A stretch of 64,000 nt of DNA from Sphingobacterium rhinopitheci. Its GTDB lineage: Bacteria > Bacteroidota > Bacteroidia > Sphingobacteriales > Sphingobacteriaceae. Below the pieces are notes generated by a model. The model was not told the origin of the DNA, ran no database searches, and saw only the letters and a list, made by a program, of their open reading frames with translations. Where the stretch lies: NCBI RefSeq assembly GCF_022627575.1, contig NZ_JADEYQ010000003.1, positions 1-64,000 of the forward strand, given 5' to 3'. A program made the translations under genes and the position numbers. Shown here one piece after another: positions 1 to 8,741 of this stretch (position 1 is its first letter; each line of letters starts with the position of its first letter).

Positions 1-232
1 TGGAAAACTAAAAAAATATTGTGAATAGCATTAACAAATGCTAATAGCATATTAATAATCAAGGAAGGCTATACATAAAATAACTTTTCAGAGAAAAGTT
101 AAAGTGGGTATGAATAGGTAAAATGAAGTAAAGAAATGAAAATATCTTCCCCTATAAACTCGATACAAATACTCAATATACAATATTGATAATAACAATT
201 CTAAATAGATATTGGTATCTATTAGATATGCC
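1..232. other. AT-rich intergenic region with two small inverted repeats
   Basis: No convincing ORF is visible in either strand. Two short hairpins can be drawn: arms 26-32/37-43 and arms 81-89/93-101 with a 3-nt loop. The second could slow or stop transcription arriving from the minus-strand regulator gene that ends at 233, but it lacks a strong T-run, so I do not call it a terminator. Confidence 0.4.
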
Positions 233-811
233 TTAAGAATTCACCTTTGCACGTATACGGCTGAGTGTTTCGGCAGTCATTCCCAGCATAGAAGCTATAT
301 ATTGTAAAGGAACTTGATTGAAAAGGTGTTTATTAGCTTCAAAATAATTGTTATATCGCTGTTCTGCTGTTGAAGAGATAAAATCGAGAACCCGATTTTC
401 AAGCATAATGAAACATTTACTAATAAATCTTTTTTCTAAGATATTCCACTGTGGAATATTCTTTTCGAAGGTTAGATAATCAGACTTCTTTAAAGTGAAC
501 ATCTTGACATCAGTCAGTGCTTGTATTTGCCAACGTGCAGGTACGTCCAATACAAAAGAGGCCAGATCAGTCATAAAGTATCCCGCATCCCCAATCCATT
601 GCGTTACTTCCTTTCCCTCCCTAAAAGCATAAACACGAACAATACCAGACTGAATAAAGCTAAGTCTTGTACAGCGTTGCCCCATACTCAAAAACAATTC
701 TCCTTTATTCAATTTTTCTTCGACAAAATAATTTGCTATAAAATCGACTTCGTCAGCATCTACATCAAATGTATTTCTTAGTACTTCTTTAAAATTATTT
801 TGATTGTTCAT
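233..811 (-). CDS. Crp/Fnr-family transcriptional regulator
   Basis: A 192-residue regulator with the usual Crp/Fnr order: an N-terminal cyclic-nucleotide-binding-like beta-roll (about residues 25-120, including RCTRLSFIQSGIVRVYAF) and a C-terminal helix-turn-helix ending in LGMTAETLSRIRAKV. There is no Cys cluster for an Fe-S centre, so it is not an FNR-type oxygen sensor; its ligand is unknown. Its ATG lies inside the 3' end of the upstream rarD-like gene (17-bp overlap), so the two are probably co-transcribed and translationally coupled. Bacteroidota carry many such short Crp paralogues, and orthology to a characterised one cannot be claimed. Confidence 0.85.
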   Translation of the reverse strand: MNNQNNFKEVLRNTFDVDADEVDFIANYFVEEKLNKGELFLSMGQRCTRLSFIQSGIVRVYAFREGKEVTQWIGDAGYFMTDLASFVLDVPARWQIQALTDVKMFTLKKSDYLTFEKNIPQWNILEKRFISKCFIMLENRVLDFISSTAEQRYNNYFEANKHLFNQVPLQYIASMLGMTAETLSRIRAKVNS

Positions 812-1688
812 TTTTCAGGCGTAAGTAAGTTATATTAAATATAATAACAGCAATAAAAATCAAAGTATATGCTAACACTTGATTTAAATTAATTGTTTCC
901 TTGAAATAAAATATCGCTAATAAAAAAGCAATTATAGGATTTATATATAATAAAACACCTACTATAGACGAACTAAGTCCTTTGAGGGCATACATATTTA
1001 GAAATAAAGGAACAATCGTAAATAAAACTGCTATCAAAAGCACTAATTCATAAAACAAATTTGAATGTACAACATTTACCGAGCCTGAATAACCATAAGG
1101 AACCAAGATTAAAGCACTAATAACAATATGAATAGTAAGCGTAAAGAACCTATCGAAATAGATATTTACTTTTTGCAAGATTATATATACAGCATAGCTC
1201 AGTGCAATGATAATACTATAGAACATATCTATAAAATATCCTAAGCTTAGAATCAGGCAACTGATAACACTCAGAATAACAGCAAACCACTGCCATTTAT
1301 GAAGCTTCTCTTTGAGAAATAAAGCGGCCAATACTGTTGTCAAAATTGGGCAGATGAGGTAAGCTAAGGATGTAGCCTTAACACTGACATCATTCATCAC
1401 ATAGATGTATAAGTACCAATTAAAAGCTAGTGCAACAGCACTAACAATTGCATGAAGGATGGCTTTTTGTTTAAAGGAAGGACTTAAAGAGTTAAATTGA
1501 TTTATACTTTGCTTGGTAATTTTCCAGCGAAACAGCAAACTTCCCGAAACAATTATAATTGCTGCAAATCCAACACGATAAACTAATATATCCATCGCCT
1601 CATAATCGCTTAATGGTTTCAAGACCAAACTAAAGCAGCCCCAGACAACAAAAGAAAACAAGGCTGCAGCATAATACTTAAGCTGCAT
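795..1688 (-). CDS. RarD-like EamA/DMT-family transporter
   Basis: A 297-residue inner-membrane protein, almost entirely hydrophobic, with about ten predicted membrane segments. The N-terminal VVWGCFSLVLKPLSDY and the YRVGFA motif resemble RarD-type members of the drug/metabolite transporter superfamily. RarD proteins are named from a chloramphenicol-sensitivity phenotype and their physiological substrate is poorly known. The gene sits 31 bp after the DciA-like gene on the same strand and overlaps the Crp-like regulator at its 3' end, which suggests that the regulator controls or is co-expressed with the transporter (inference). Confidence 0.82.
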   Translation of the reverse strand: MQLKYYAAALFSFVVWGCFSLVLKPLSDYEAMDILVYRVGFAAIIIVSGSLLFRWKITKQSINQFNSLSPSFKQKAILHAIVSAVALAFNWYLYIYVMNDVSVKATSLAYLICPILTTVLAALFLKEKLHKWQWFAVILSVISCLILSLGYFIDMFYSIIIALSYAVYIILQKVNIYFDRFFTLTIHIVISALILVPYGYSGSVNVVHSNLFYELVLLIAVLFTIVPLFLNMYALKGLSSSIVGVLLYINPIIAFLLAIFYFKETINLNQVLAYTLIFIAVIIFNITYLRLKNEQSK

Positions 1689-1719
1689 AAAAATTAGATT
1701 AAAGTTGGATTAAATGTTC

Positions 1720-2034
1720 TTAGAGAATAATAAATTCCTCTACAATGACATGCCCGACATGTTCATTAACACGGCCAATAATTTGCTTGCGCATTAATGT
1801 CAACTCGTGTTTGATAACAGCAGATTCTACTTTTACATAGAGTTTTTTGTCTCTAATATATATATTTTGTGTACGATTGGCGATAGAAGAACCTATCAAA
1901 TCATTCCATACTGCTACGATAGAAGACTCGTCAAACTTTCGACGAAGACGATATACCTCGAGCCATTTTTCTACGGCTTGTTTCATACTAATATCATCTC
2001 TAGTTGGAATTTCATCAAATTTCCTCTTATACAT
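1720..2034 (-). CDS. DUF721 / DciA-like protein
   Basis: A 104-residue DUF721 protein: a charged N-terminus (KRKFDEIPTRDDISMKQAVEKW) followed by the conserved core VWNDLIGSSIANRTQNIYIRDKKLYVKVESAVIK-type region. In several bacteria DUF721 proteins are DciA, the ancestral operator/loader of the replicative helicase DnaB; that role is inferred here from family and position. It overlaps the 3' end of recF by 8 bp, a recF-DUF721 pairing also seen in actinobacterial dnaA-dnaN-recF regions, here without dnaA, dnaN or gyrB nearby. Length is typical for the short Bacteroidota form. Confidence 0.8.
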   Translation of the reverse strand: MYKRKFDEIPTRDDISMKQAVEKWLEVYRLRRKFDESSIVAVWNDLIGSSIANRTQNIYIRDKKLYVKVESAVIKHELTLMRKQIIGRVNEHVGHVIVEEFIIL

Positions 2035-3130
2035 ATACCTGCCCTCCAGTTATATCAAAGATACGTATTGGCTGGGCTATTTCGTCGAATATTTTACGAA
2101 TTCTTATCGGGTCAGTATCGGTTATAAAAATCTGTCCAAACTCTTCGTCAGAAACCATTTGCATTAATTTTTTGGTACGTCGATCATCCAACTTGTCGAA
2201 TATATCATCCAATAATAGTAAAGGTTTGAATTTATTTTGCTCTTGCAAGAATTTATACTGCGCTAATTTCAATGCAATAAGAAAAGATTTCTGTTGTCCT
2301 TGGGAGCCGAATTTCTTTAAAGGCATTTCGCCATGAATCGTAAAGACCAAATCATCTTTGTGAATACCTTGGGTAGTACGCTCGAGATGTCTATCGCGGT
2401 CTACAGAACCTTCTAAAAGACGCATAAAATCATCATTATGCAATTGGGAGTCATAGGTAAGATTTACGACTTCAGCTTCACCAGTGAGATAGGTATAGTG
2501 ACGTTGAAAAGCGGGATTAAATTCTTCCATAAACTGCTTGCGCCGTAAATAAATAATCTCTCCTACCTCCACAAGCTGCATGTTCAAAACTTCCAAAAGT
2601 CCAATATCAAAAACACCCTTTTCCTTGATATTCTTTAATAAAGTATTACGTTGTAATAGAATTTTATTATACGCAATGAGTTTATCTAAATAGCGGTTAT
2701 CCGTCTGGGAGATAACATTATCAATGAATTTACGTCGCTCTTCGGACCCTTCTGTTATAATTTCACTATCATTAGGTGATATCATAACCAATGGAAATTG
2801 GCCAATATGATCTGCCAAGCGTGGATAATCTTTTTTATTACGTTTAAATTGTTTTTTTTGATTACGCTTTAGGCTACAAGAAATAGAATCTAAACGTTCA
2901 TTGCGTTCAAAATCACCTTGAACCATAAACCATTCTTCACCTTTTTTGATATGTTGCGAATCAATAGGATTAAAATATGATTTACAAAGAGACAGATAGT
3001 GAATAGCATCCAGCAAATTTGTCTTCCCTGCACCATTCTCCCCCGTAAACGCGTTTACATGGGGCAAGAAAGTCAAAGTAGATTCTGTATAGTTCTTAAA
3101 ATTTAAGACGGAAAGTTGCTTTAGCCACAT
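2027..3130 (-). CDS. recF: DNA replication and repair protein RecF
   Basis: A 367-residue SMC-like ATPase acting in RecFOR-mediated loading of RecA at single-strand gaps. The Walker A motif GENGAGKTN is at residues 30-38; the signature FGSQGQQKSFLIALKLAQ and the Walker B LLLLDDIFDKLD are both present near the C-terminus, so the ATPase is intact. Length matches the family (about 360-370). It overlaps the DUF721 gene downstream. Upstream, 130 bp separates it from a separate minus-strand unit that has its own terminator, so recF probably begins a recF-DUF721-rarD-crp transcript. Confidence 0.97.
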   Translation of the reverse strand: MWLKQLSVLNFKNYTESTLTFLPHVNAFTGENGAGKTNLLDAIHYLSLCKSYFNPIDSQHIKKGEEWFMVQGDFERNERLDSISCSLKRNQKKQFKRNKKDYPRLADHIGQFPLVMISPNDSEIITEGSEERRKFIDNVISQTDNRYLDKLIAYNKILLQRNTLLKNIKEKGVFDIGLLEVLNMQLVEVGEIIYLRRKQFMEEFNPAFQRHYTYLTGEAEVVNLTYDSQLHNDDFMRLLEGSVDRDRHLERTTQGIHKDDLVFTIHGEMPLKKFGSQGQQKSFLIALKLAQYKFLQEQNKFKPLLLLDDIFDKLDDRRTKKLMQMVSDEEFGQIFITDTDPIRIRKIFDEIAQPIRIFDITGGQVYV

Positions 3131-3201
3131 GCTACAAAGTAAAAATTAAAATATCAAAAGGTAAAATTAAAACAGCACAAATAATGGTATTTCACAAAAA
3201 A

Positions 3202-3237
3202 AAGCAAGAAAATGGTTAGATAACCGTATTCTTGCTT
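3202..3237 (-). terminator. Intrinsic terminator after the DUF4834 gene
   Basis: Arms aagcaagaa (3202-3210) and ttcttgctt (3229-3237) pair, and an inner ggtta/taacc pair (3214-3218/3221-3225) extends the hairpin across a small internal loop. Read on the minus strand the stem is followed directly by eight T residues, as expected for termination of the gene ending at 3261. Confidence 0.8.
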
Positions 3238-3260
3238 GGACTTTTCGTTCTATTATATGA

Positions 3261-3581
3261 TTATTTTACTTCTTCGAAGTCAATAAATTCACCTGCCGTC
3301 TGAGCACCTTTACCTCTTTCTTCGACTTGAGGGACATATTCTACTTTCAATTGCCCATCGGACTTATTGGTATTACGTTGCTCTTGCTGGGCATTAGTAT
3401 TTTGATGGCCAAATGGTGCTCCAGTGCCATACGTATATGTAAATCCTCCTTGACCTTGTTGTGCTTTTTTCATCATACGTTCTGTAAATTTTTTCAAGGC
3501 ATACGGTAATAGTAAACGCATTGAAAATTTAAAAACGTAATAAAATAAAACAAGTGATAATATAAAATAAATAGCTGTCAT
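3261..3581 (-). CDS. DUF4834-family small membrane-anchored protein
   Basis: A 106-residue protein with one N-terminal membrane segment (about residues 3-22), a basic stretch (ALKKFTERMMKKAQQ), then a Gly/Gln/Asn-rich linker and an acidic C-terminus ending FIDFEEVK. This arrangement fits DUF4834, a Bacteroidota-restricted family of unknown function. It stands as a single-gene unit with a promoter-like site at 3601-3635 and a terminator at 3202-3237. Confidence 0.75.
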   Translation of the reverse strand: MTAIYFILSLVLFYYVFKFSMRLLLPYALKKFTERMMKKAQQGQGGFTYTYGTGAPFGHQNTNAQQEQRNTNKSDGQLKVEYVPQVEERGKGAQTAGEFIDFEEVK

Positions 3582-3600
3582 CTTCTAAACTCTGTTTATT

Positions 3601-3635
3601 CAAATATAATAAAGATATAAAATGATATCGTCAAA
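3601..3635 (-). promoter_or_regulatory. Candidate Bacteroidota-type promoter for the DUF4834 gene
   Basis: On the minus strand a TATATTTG box (plus-strand 3601-3608) matches the Bacteroidota -7 consensus TAnnTTTG and lies about 20 nt before the ATG at 3581. A TTTG at 3632-3635 could be the -33 element; the 23-nt spacing is slightly long. Confidence 0.5.
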
Positions 3636-3665
3636 CTAATGTCAGACTCGAAAGCTTAACATTTA

Positions 3666-4145
3666 TTAAGACTTTGCTTTTAAAATAGCATTATATAATT
3701 CCTCTTGTTTGTACGTACCAATAATATATATTAATCCATCTCGATCTGTCAACCATACAGCATCTTTGCCACCAGCATAAAAACGTATCTTTCCATTCTT
3801 ATGTAGATTATATACCGGGTTGTTAAAAATGTATTTACTATAATCTCTCTTCTCTACTTTAGTAATTGATGAAAGGTCAATTTTAACTAAACTCGTCGTC
3901 CATAGACCACTCATCTTGACACTATTAGGAGACACAACGGTCTTATAATGTACTAAATACATCATTATAATAGAAACAAAGATAATACAGCTTCCTACAA
4001 TAAAAAATAATTGCCTAGAAGCTAAATGATCCATATTCAAATAATAAACGATAAAACAGAATAATGCCAAAATCAACCTTACACTGATCCATGTTTTATC
4101 TCTACCTAAATATTGTCGCTCCACAAAAAGCGTATCCTGATCCAT
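3666..4145 (-). CDS. Small membrane protein with a PH-like C-terminal domain
   Basis: A 159-residue protein with two membrane segments (about residues 19-36 and 46-65) followed by a soluble domain of about 90 residues whose strand-rich pattern (TVVSPNSVKMSG, ITKVEKRDYSKYIFN, IRFYAGGKDAVWLTDRDG) resembles bacterial PH-like membrane proteins. I do not recognise a specific family. Only 9 bp separates it from tilS upstream, so the two are probably one transcript. Function unknown. Confidence 0.65.
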   Translation of the reverse strand: MDQDTLFVERQYLGRDKTWISVRLILALFCFIVYYLNMDHLASRQLFFIVGSCIIFVSIIMMYLVHYKTVVSPNSVKMSGLWTTSLVKIDLSSITKVEKRDYSKYIFNNPVYNLHKNGKIRFYAGGKDAVWLTDRDGLIYIIGTYKQEELYNAILKAKS

Positions 4146-4154
4146 AATAATTAT

Positions 4155-5477
4155 TTAATGAAATACTAATTTAAGGACTTTTTTCGTCATTTGAGTAATC
4201 TTATATCGATCATCTAGCTGAAATCCTACTATCCACATAATATCACCATTGCCATTTACCAAAATCGGTGTTTGAGCCTTTGCTAATACATTGACTTTAC
4301 GTTGAATAAAAAAATCACTCAATTTCTTTCTGCCATTCATACCCAAGGGTTGAAAAAAATCACCTTCTTGCCAGCTACGAATCATTATGGGAAATATAAT
4401 TTTTTCCATATCTAACTGAGCTACATTAGCTAATGCTTCTATACTACAGTCTTCAGAGGAAGAGATCTCTAGCTGGTGGCTCCCCCAATGGTATTTATTA
4501 GTGCTAATATCATCAATAACAACAGAAGCATTAGCTGTTAATTTCCTCTTTAATACTAATGTGCTCCTATCTGATAACAGTATAAACTCATCAGATTCAA
4601 AAATACGACCAGATTCTCCATTCAATGAGGCATACATATCTTCTAAAACAGGCTTAGTAAAATGAAAAGGCTCAAAAAGTAAATAAAGAAGAGCTATCTT
4701 CTTATTTGCGATAAACGATTTATCAATTTCCCAAGTATCCTCCTTGGTGGGAATAAAAATATCGTTACGCAATTCACAAACAAAATCATCTAATACAGTA
4801 ATGGACTCCTGAAATCGAGATATGTTTTCATCCATCACAGCAATAAACTCGGGGTTCAGTTTTTCAAACTCCGGAATGATATCTAATCGTATTTTATTAC
4901 GTGCATATTTATTACAGAAATTGGAAGAATCGTCGCGAAAAGGGATACTTAGCTTGCTTACCAACTGACTAATATCTCTAGCTTCTAAAAATAACAAAGG
5001 ACGAATTATATAATCTCTTATTTTCTGGATTCCTCCTAAACCACGAATGCCTGTTCCACGCGTCAAATTAAGTAAAACAGTTTCCACATGATCATTTTTG
5101 TGTTGTGCTATTGCTATAACAACACACTTGTGGAGTAATCTCAACTCTTCAAACCAAGCATATCGTAACTCACGTGCAGCCACTTGGATAGAGACTTTAT
5201 GCTGCTGTGCATACTGTTTGGTATCAAAATGCTTTATATGAAGAGGGATATTATGAGTAGCGGCGTATTTGCGTACTAAATCTTCATCGCCATCCGACTC
5301 TTCCCCACGCAGATTAAAATTACAATGCGCTATTTCAACAGAAAAACCAGCTTGAATAAATAACGACAACATCAACATCGAATCTTTGCCCCCACTTACA
5401 GCGCACAATACCTTATCACACTGATTGACAAGCTTATTATCAAAAAGATAACGATTAAATTGTTCCAAAATATCCAT
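4155..5477 (-). CDS. tilS: tRNA(Ile)-lysidine synthase TilS
   Basis: A 440-residue N-type ATP pyrophosphatase that modifies C34 of the CAU-anticodon tRNA-Ile to lysidine, so that it reads AUA. The P-loop SGGKDS is at residues 28-33, and LLNLTRGTGIRGLGGI and RPLLFLEARDI are typical TilS core motifs. The C-terminal TilS domains follow (SWQEGDFFQPLGMNGRKKLSDFF). AUA codons are frequent in this AT-rich genome, which fits a strict need for the enzyme. It is divergent from the ostA-like gene, and a TATTTTTG box lies 4 nt before its ATG. Confidence 0.96.
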   Translation of the reverse strand: MDILEQFNRYLFDNKLVNQCDKVLCAVSGGKDSMLMLSLFIQAGFSVEIAHCNFNLRGEESDGDEDLVRKYAATHNIPLHIKHFDTKQYAQQHKVSIQVAARELRYAWFEELRLLHKCVVIAIAQHKNDHVETVLLNLTRGTGIRGLGGIQKIRDYIIRPLLFLEARDISQLVSKLSIPFRDDSSNFCNKYARNKIRLDIIPEFEKLNPEFIAVMDENISRFQESITVLDDFVCELRNDIFIPTKEDTWEIDKSFIANKKIALLYLLFEPFHFTKPVLEDMYASLNGESGRIFESDEFILLSDRSTLVLKRKLTANASVVIDDISTNKYHWGSHQLEISSSEDCSIEALANVAQLDMEKIIFPIMIRSWQEGDFFQPLGMNGRKKLSDFFIQRKVNVLAKAQTPILVNGNGDIMWIVGFQLDDRYKITQMTKKVLKLVFH

Positions 5478-5481
5478 TATT

Positions 5482-5489
5482 CAAAAATA
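5482..5489 (-). promoter_or_regulatory. Candidate -7 box for tilS, possibly leaderless
   Basis: TATTTTTG on the minus strand matches TAnnTTTG. It ends 4 nt before the tilS ATG, so a start 4-7 nt downstream would give little or no 5' leader. No clear -33 TTG was found at the usual distance. Confidence 0.4.
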
Positions 5490-5557
5490 GCTATTATTAA
5501 TCGTATTTATTTACCCCTAAAAAACTACAATTAACATTTTTTTGCTATTAAAATATA

Positions 5558-5565
5558 TATTTTTG
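5558..5565 (+). promoter_or_regulatory. Candidate -7 box for the ostA-like gene, possibly leaderless
   Basis: TATTTTTG matches TAnnTTTG and ends 5 nt before the GTG start at 5571. A TTTG at 5541-5544 is too close to be a standard -33 element, so only the -7 half is supported. Confidence 0.4.
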
Positions 5566-5570
5566 TTGAT

Positions 5571-7799
5571 GTGAAGTATATCTATTTTTTTTTATTTATC
5601 GTACTAAATTCTTTGTCGCTTGTTGTCCAAGCGCAACAAGGAAGACTTAATCAAGTTTCGTCCAAATACACATGGATCAAGGACCAGAATAAATGGGTCG
5701 CGATCAATGGTGTTTATGAACAAAATGGTAATACCCTGTCTTCGGATAGCTCGATTATGTTTGAAGATAATATCAAACGTCAATTTTTTGATGCTTTTAA
5801 TAATGTGGTTATTACACAACCATCAGGTACAGTAATATATGCCAACAAACTTCATTATGATGCCCTAGCACAAATCGCGGTATTAACAGGCAATGTACGT
5901 CTCGTGAGCAGCAATTCTGTATTGACTACAAACCACCTTACCTACAATCTACGTTCTAAAACAGGAACCTATATCAACGGAGGAAGGATAGAATCTCAAG
6001 CAGATACAATTACATCACAGCGAGCGTATTATTTTGAAACTGTAGGTGATGCTTTCTTTCGCGGCAAAGTAATCGTGCGTACACCTAATGTGAAAGTTTA
6101 TACTGATTCAATGAATTATAATCAGATCAATAAAAACACATACTTCTTTGGTCCTACCGAAATAAAAGGGAATAATAAAGAAAATCTTTATACAGAAAAA
6201 GGTGTTTATAACACAGAAACAGGTATTGCAAAATTTAGTAAAAATAACTTATACAATGAGGGAAGTAAATTCTTGTCAGGGGATTCTTTATACTACAGCA
6301 GAGATAAGGGAATCGGCGAAGCCTATAAAAATGTTGTATTCGTAGATACTGTAGACAAATTTTATGCCTATGGCAATAAAGGTGTATATACCCAAGCAGA
6401 TGAATCTATCTTAATGACAGAGAAACCATATATCATTACCCTCGTGAAAAATGATAGCACTTCCACCGCAAAAGATAGCACGACAAGTGAGCCTAAAGCA
6501 ATCCGACAAACGGACTTAAAAGGGAATAAAACAACGAGCAAAGAGAATAACCAAGAGCTCAAATCATCTGATGATATAAAAGATAAAGACGTTATTGAAG
6601 AAATAGTCATTACCGATACTTTAGTGACCGCGAATAACAAATTGCCAAAAGAGCAGGCTTCCGTAGATTCTATCTATATGACAGCGGACACCTTATTCTC
6701 GAGGATGATTCTTGTTAAAGATTATCACCCGCTAAACTTAAATCTTAATAGAGATGGTGGCCCTATAGATGAGGTCATAGATGTAGACTATGGTGATGAC
6801 GATGATATCATTACGGACTCCATATCCATAAACAACGATGTAGATAGGGATAATTTTGTGGCAAACAGCCAAAAATCGGTCATAGAAGCGAAAGATAATA
6901 TTAAGTCAGCTGGCAAAGCTACAGTCAAGAAAAACACGAATAAAGATAAGCAGAAGGAGCCATTATCAATAGATAAAACCCTTCAAGCAGATTCAATCTT
7001 ACGTAAAAATGCTGTAATCCCGATTGCCAATCAGCGCGATAGCATTATAAACAAAGCTATAAAAACGGCACAAACACCGGACAGCATAAAAACTACTAAA
7101 GATACATTGACTACCGCTGGCATAGATACTGCAAAAACACGTATCGTAAAGGCCTTCTACAATGTACGCTTATTTAAATCTGACCTACAAGCAGTTGCCG
7201 ATTCGGTATACTATGGAATGCAGGACTCTATGTTTAGATTTATGGGAAGGCCAATGATATGGGCACAGGGCTCACAAATATCGGCAGACACCATATTTAT
7301 GCAGATCGTAAATCAGAAGATGGATAATGCTTTATTGAAAGACAATGCTTTTATGGTAAATGTAGTCTTAGATACTGTTAAGTTCAACCAAATGAAAGGT
7401 CGTAAGATTACCGCTTTCTTTGCGAATAACAGTATTGATAGACTTTATGTAGATGGTAACGCAGAAAATCTAATCTTCGTAACGAACGAAAAGACAAAAA
7501 TCATTACAGAGATGTTTCATGATCGTGGTGGACGAATCAAAATAAAAATGGACAACAATGAAATTATCGATTATTTAAGCATTAAAAAAGTTGATCAAAA
7601 GATCTATCCATTAGGATTAGTTACAGCGGAAAATGAAATTCTTCCAGGCTTTATTTGGCGTCCTCAGGATCGACCTACTTCTAAAGAAGACTTACTAAAT
7701 CGTAAAAGAGAACTTCCCAAAGACGAGGATTTAAATCAAAAAAAGAACGAAAAAAACAAACAACCGAACGAAGAGTTAATAGACGAGAATACCATCTAA
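5571..7799 (+). CDS. OstA/LptA-like LPS-export family protein
   Basis: A 742-residue secreted protein starting at GTG; the signal peptide MKYIYFFLFIVLNSLSLVVQA precedes the mature QQGRL. Residues about 50-290 form repeated beta-strand units typical of OstA-like proteins (VYTDSMNYNQINKNTYFFGP, YTEKGVYNTETGIAKF), the fold used by LptA/LptD to carry LPS across the periplasm. A low-complexity, charged, Ser/Thr/Lys/Asp-rich linker (about 295-515) is followed by another OstA-like block (about 525-690) and a Lys/Glu/Asn-rich tail. Bacteroidota have such long OstA-like proteins in place of short LptA. The gene is monocistronic, with a strong terminator downstream. Confidence 0.85.
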   Translation: MKYIYFFLFIVLNSLSLVVQAQQGRLNQVSSKYTWIKDQNKWVAINGVYEQNGNTLSSDSSIMFEDNIKRQFFDAFNNVVITQPSGTVIYANKLHYDALAQIAVLTGNVRLVSSNSVLTTNHLTYNLRSKTGTYINGGRIESQADTITSQRAYYFETVGDAFFRGKVIVRTPNVKVYTDSMNYNQINKNTYFFGPTEIKGNNKENLYTEKGVYNTETGIAKFSKNNLYNEGSKFLSGDSLYYSRDKGIGEAYKNVVFVDTVDKFYAYGNKGVYTQADESILMTEKPYIITLVKNDSTSTAKDSTTSEPKAIRQTDLKGNKTTSKENNQELKSSDDIKDKDVIEEIVITDTLVTANNKLPKEQASVDSIYMTADTLFSRMILVKDYHPLNLNLNRDGGPIDEVIDVDYGDDDDIITDSISINNDVDRDNFVANSQKSVIEAKDNIKSAGKATVKKNTNKDKQKEPLSIDKTLQADSILRKNAVIPIANQRDSIINKAIKTAQTPDSIKTTKDTLTTAGIDTAKTRIVKAFYNVRLFKSDLQAVADSVYYGMQDSMFRFMGRPMIWAQGSQISADTIFMQIVNQKMDNALLKDNAFMVNVVLDTVKFNQMKGRKITAFFANNSIDRLYVDGNAENLIFVTNEKTKIITEMFHDRGGRIKIKMDNNEIIDYLSIKKVDQKIYPLGLVTAENEILPGFIWRPQDRPTSKEDLLNRKRELPKDEDLNQKKNEKNKQPNEELIDENTI

Positions 7800-7808
7800 A
7801 GACTTATA

Positions 7809-7852
7809 AAACATAAAAGCTTCCTCTTTAAGAAGAGGAAGCTTTTATGTTT
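7809..7852. terminator. Long bidirectional terminator hairpin
   Basis: Two perfect 20-bp arms (7809-7828 and 7833-7852) flank a 4-nt loop (taag). The A/T-rich outer ends give U-runs in both directions, so it can serve both the ostA-like gene on the plus strand and the phosphatase gene ending at 7872 on the minus strand. Confidence 0.9.
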
Positions 7853-7871
7853 AAGCTGACCAAGGGCTATA

Positions 7872-8624
7872 CTACCCTTCAGTATAAATCTTTTTCATAA
7901 GGGCTATATCCACATTTAATACGGAAGTTAAATAATTTTGAACGGTATCATATTTCTCCACAATAGCATCCTTAGCCGCATTCAAATAGGCCGATTGGAC
8001 CATAAATAAGTCAGCATATTTAGGGTTTTGGTTGATATAAACAGCGTATTTATCTTTCAAAAATTCATTAGACAATAAATAATCAGATTCAATAGCTTCA
8101 TTACTCACATTCAAAGCTTCTAAAATCAAAAAGGTGGCTATCCCTGTTCTATCTTTACCTGCTGTACAATGGTAAATAATAGCAGTATTGGTGGGTTGCT
8201 GAATAATCTGAAAAAACTTAATAAACTCTTCAATGGCATTTGCTCCTAACACTAAATCTTTATAGAATTCTAGCATTAGCTTCTTGAGATCGGACGTTCC
8301 TTTTTGTATTTCTGCAACAAAGGCATCCATATTAGCAGACAATATATTTAAATGAATCTCATGCTTGCAGGTTGTAGGTACCAAATCAACAGATTGAGCA
8401 CGCTCTTGATCCGTTCTAAAATCTACTACCGTTTGTACATTCAGCTGTGCTAATAATTCCAAATCATCAGGTTTCAAATTGTTCAATTCATCCGTTCTGA
8501 AGAGCAATCCTTTTTTGACTGTTGTTCCATCCAGAGTATTCAAACCACCTAAATCCCTAAAATTATAACCACCCTGTACCTTTAGTATTCTACTCGCATT
8601 CAAATCGTCCATAATTAATGTCAT
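7872..8624 (-). CDS. Tyrosine-protein phosphatase (Tyr_phosphatase3 / IphP type)
   Basis: A 250-residue cytosolic phosphatase. The CX5R signature HCTAGKDRTG is at residues 152-161, with nucleophile Cys153 and phosphate-binding Arg159. The N-terminal NFRDLGGLNTLDG motif and VVDFRTDQER (general-acid region) are typical of IphP-like tyrosine/lipid phosphatases. No signal peptide is seen. The substrate is unknown; some relatives dephosphorylate phosphoinositides. It forms its own unit between two terminators. Confidence 0.88.
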   Translation of the reverse strand: MTLIMDDLNASRILKVQGGYNFRDLGGLNTLDGTTVKKGLLFRTDELNNLKPDDLELLAQLNVQTVVDFRTDQERAQSVDLVPTTCKHEIHLNILSANMDAFVAEIQKGTSDLKKLMLEFYKDLVLGANAIEEFIKFFQIIQQPTNTAIIYHCTAGKDRTGIATFLILEALNVSNEAIESDYLLSNEFLKDKYAVYINQNPKYADLFMVQSAYLNAAKDAIVEKYDTVQNYLTSVLNVDIALMKKIYTEG

Positions 8625-8683
8625 TATTGTATATTATATGTAATAGAGTAACAATAGTAGATTTAAATTGTTTACAAAGAAAT

Positions 8684-8713
8684 CGCCCTCAAAAGAGTGA
8701 ACTCTTGAGGGCG
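8684..8713 (-). terminator. Intrinsic terminator after the small lipoprotein gene
   Basis: Arms cgccctcaa (8684-8692) and ttgagggcg (8705-8713) form a GC-rich 9-bp stem. On the minus strand it is followed by atttcttt, a modest U-run. It lies between the lipoprotein gene and the phosphatase gene. Confidence 0.75.
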
Positions 8714-8741
8714 ACAACTATTTCTATATAAATCTTATCAC

